Shown: positions 62,797-64,000 of the stretch, one piece after another
Layout: each line of letters opens with the position of its first letter
Position numbering within the stretch: the stretch's first letter is position 1
Source: Alphaproteobacteria bacterium
GTDB lineage: Bacteria > Pseudomonadota > Alphaproteobacteria > UBA2966 > CAIVPW01
Length of the DNA: 64,000 nucleotides
Assembly: GCA_947481575.1 (NCBI GenBank)
Contig: CANKGV010000012.1
Span: forward strand, 1 to 64,000
Direction of reading: 5' to 3'
Notes under the pieces: model-generated
Database searches by the model: none
Seen by the model: the letters and a program-made list of their open reading frames with translations, nothing else
Told to the model about the DNA's origin: nothing
Translations under genes and position numbers: made by a program

Positions 62797-64000
62797 TCAG
62801 GCGTTGCCCCGGCCGAAGTCAGTCGGGCGTATGCCGTACTTCTCCATGCGGTATCGCAGTGCCATCCGAGTTATTCCCAACCTGCGCGCCGCCTCGGACG
62901 TGTTGCCTCCGGTATTGGCGAGGGCCGCAGCAATCATCTCTTGTTCCGCGCCGGCAAGGGTCGGCAGCGCTGCTTCCGCGCCGCGGCCTTGCGCTGCCCG
63001 TGAAGCAGCCGCAGGCGCAGCGAGGCGCAGCGATTGAGCGCTGATTCCGCTGCTGTCGGAGAGCAGGACCGACCGCTCGATTACGTTCTTTAGTTCGCGG
63101 ACGTTGCCCGGCCACTCGTACGCCGCAAGCGCCGCGATCGCGTCATCGTGCAGCGCCGGCGCAGCGCGGCCATAGGCGCGGGCCGTGACATCCAGGAAAT
63201 GCCGCGCCAACAAGGGTATGTCCTGCCGGCAGCTACGGAGGGGAGGCAGAGACACCGTTAGAACGTTGAGCCGGAAGTATAGGTCGTCGCGGAACTCGCC
63301 GCGGCTCACCATGGCCGACAGATTGCGATTGGTCGCCGCCACAAACCGCACCGGCACCGGCACCTCCCGGGTACTACCGACCCGGCGCAATTGCCTGCGC
63401 TCCAAGACATTCAGCAGCTTGGCCTGCAATGGCAGCGGCAACTCGCCGATCTCGTCAAGAAACGCGGTCCCGTCTTCCGCGGCCTCAATCAATCCGGCGC
63501 GGGAAACGTGAGCGCTCGTGAACGCGCCGCGCACATGGCCGAATAACTCGGCCTCCATCATTTCCTTGGGCAAGGCAGTGCAATCGATATGGACGAACGG
63601 CCGGTCGCTGCGCGACGAAAGGCGGTGAAGCATCCGGGCGGCGACATCCTTGCCGGTACCCGTCTCGCCAAGAATCAGGACCGTGGGCGGTGAGTCGCCG
63701 GCAATTGCAGCCATTGCTTCGATTTGGCGGCGCGCCTCGCGTAGCGCGGAACTTTCGCCGATCAATGCAGCGCCGTCGCCCGCTCGGCTCTCGCGGGCTT
63801 GCGACAGGTTGAGGCGAGAGCGCAGGCGCGCGGACCGCATAACTTTATCGACGGTGACCAGCAGTTCGTCGAGATCGATCGGCTTCTTCAAGTAGTCGGC
63901 CGCGCCGCGCTTCATCGCTTGAACGGCCTGACCCACGTCGCCATACGCCGTCATTACCAGGACGGTGGGCGCACCTTCGGAACCGTCTGCGATTTCGGAC
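62797..64000 (-). CDS. Sigma-54-dependent response regulator (5' end beyond window)
   Basis: NtrC-family activator. The frame is open to the right edge; the ATG the track uses (63954) lies inside the receiver domain (PTVLVMTAYGDVGQAVQAMKRGAADYLKKPIDLDEL), so the real start and phospho-Asp are outside. AAA+ domain: Walker A GETGTGKD, the sigma-54 contact loop ELFGHVRGAFTSA (GAFTGA variant), Walker B GTAFLDEIGELPLPLQ, and RFVAATNRNL. The C-terminal Fis-type HTH has NTSEAARRLGITRMALRYRMEKYG. It sits beside three sigma-54 promoters and is their likely activator. Its kinase is not in the window. Confidence 0.95.
   Translation of the reverse strand, partial: SEIADGSEGAPTVLVMTAYGDVGQAVQAMKRGAADYLKKPIDLDELLVTVDKVMRSARLRSRLNLSQARESRAGDGAALIGESSALREARRQIEAMAAIAGDSPPTVLILGETGTGKDVAARMLHRLSSRSDRPFVHIDCTALPKEMMEAELFGHVRGAFTSAHVSRAGLIEAAEDGTAFLDEIGELPLPLQAKLLNVLERRQLRRVGSTREVPVPVRFVAATNRNLSAMVSRGEFRDDLYFRLNVLTVSLPPLRSCRQDIPLLARHFLDVTARAYGRAAPALHDDAIAALAAYEWPGNVRELKNVIERSVLLSDSSGISAQSLRLAAPAAASRAAQGRGAEAALPTLAGAEQEMIAAALANTGGNTSEAARRLGITRMALRYRMEKYGIRPTDFGRGNA

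Overview
The window is GC-rich, densely coded chromosomal DNA from an alphaproteobacterium, most likely Rhodospirillales-like. The evidence is the set of genes typical of that class: rpmH-rnpA-yidD-yidC-engB-argB, a HAD phosphatase next to dapD-dapE, truA-fmt-def, J-domain-cobS-cobT of the aerobic cobaltochelatase, a Suv3-like helicase, fdxA/carD/rpoH, DUF2336, DUF1491, and GANTC (CcrM-type) sites. Genus placement is not possible from reading alone. There is no rRNA operon, insertion sequence, phage or CRISPR array. Two tRNA-Arg genes (ACG and CCT) are present.

Layout. 1-6072 (minus) is the N-terminal 2,024 codons of a giant repeat adhesin with a FecR domain, running off the left edge; the ORF track omits it because it has no stop in the window. 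6.3-9.7 kb holds a peptidoglycan-binding/helical-repeat protein directly behind tRNA-Arg(ACG), and an OmpA-like lipoprotein. 9.7-14 kb is a minus-strand run: histidine kinase, small lipoprotein, P1 aminopeptidase, peptide-type solute-binding protein. 14.1-20 kb is the rpmH-to-argB housekeeping block. 20-25 kb is a c-di-GMP cassette (DUF2336, PAS-GAF-GGDEF, PAS-degenerate GGDEF-EAL), preceded by a GANTC cluster and a perfect DnaA box. 25.1-30.7 kb returns to HAD-dapD-dapE-truA-fmt-def. 30.8-46.3 kb carries cobalt chelation, L28, small membrane proteins, a Suv3-like helicase, ferredoxin, a fused Fe-S/molybdopterin oxidoreductase, CarD, an apparent pseudo-phosphatase and RpoH. 46.3-55.3 kb holds an M48 protease coupled to an apparent pseudo-nuclease, several small proteins and a Liv/Urt-type ABC transporter, with its binding protein divergent at 55.4-56.5 kb.

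The right end (56.6-64 kb, all minus) is the most interesting part. A sigma-54 activator (cut by the edge) is followed by a 61-aa lipoprotein, two related cupredoxin-like secreted proteins, a YVTN beta-propeller, a PQQ/alcohol-dehydrogenase-type ABC binding protein, an ABC-2 permease and ApbE. Each of the first three genes after the activator has its own consensus -24/-12 promoter (TGGCAC-N5-TTGC). This looks like a local sigma-54 regulon feeding a periplasmic PQQ- and flavin-linked oxidation system. The ABC ATPase expected beside the permease is missing, and the cupredoxin-like proteins show no obvious copper ligands. This is my best candidate for an under-described system.
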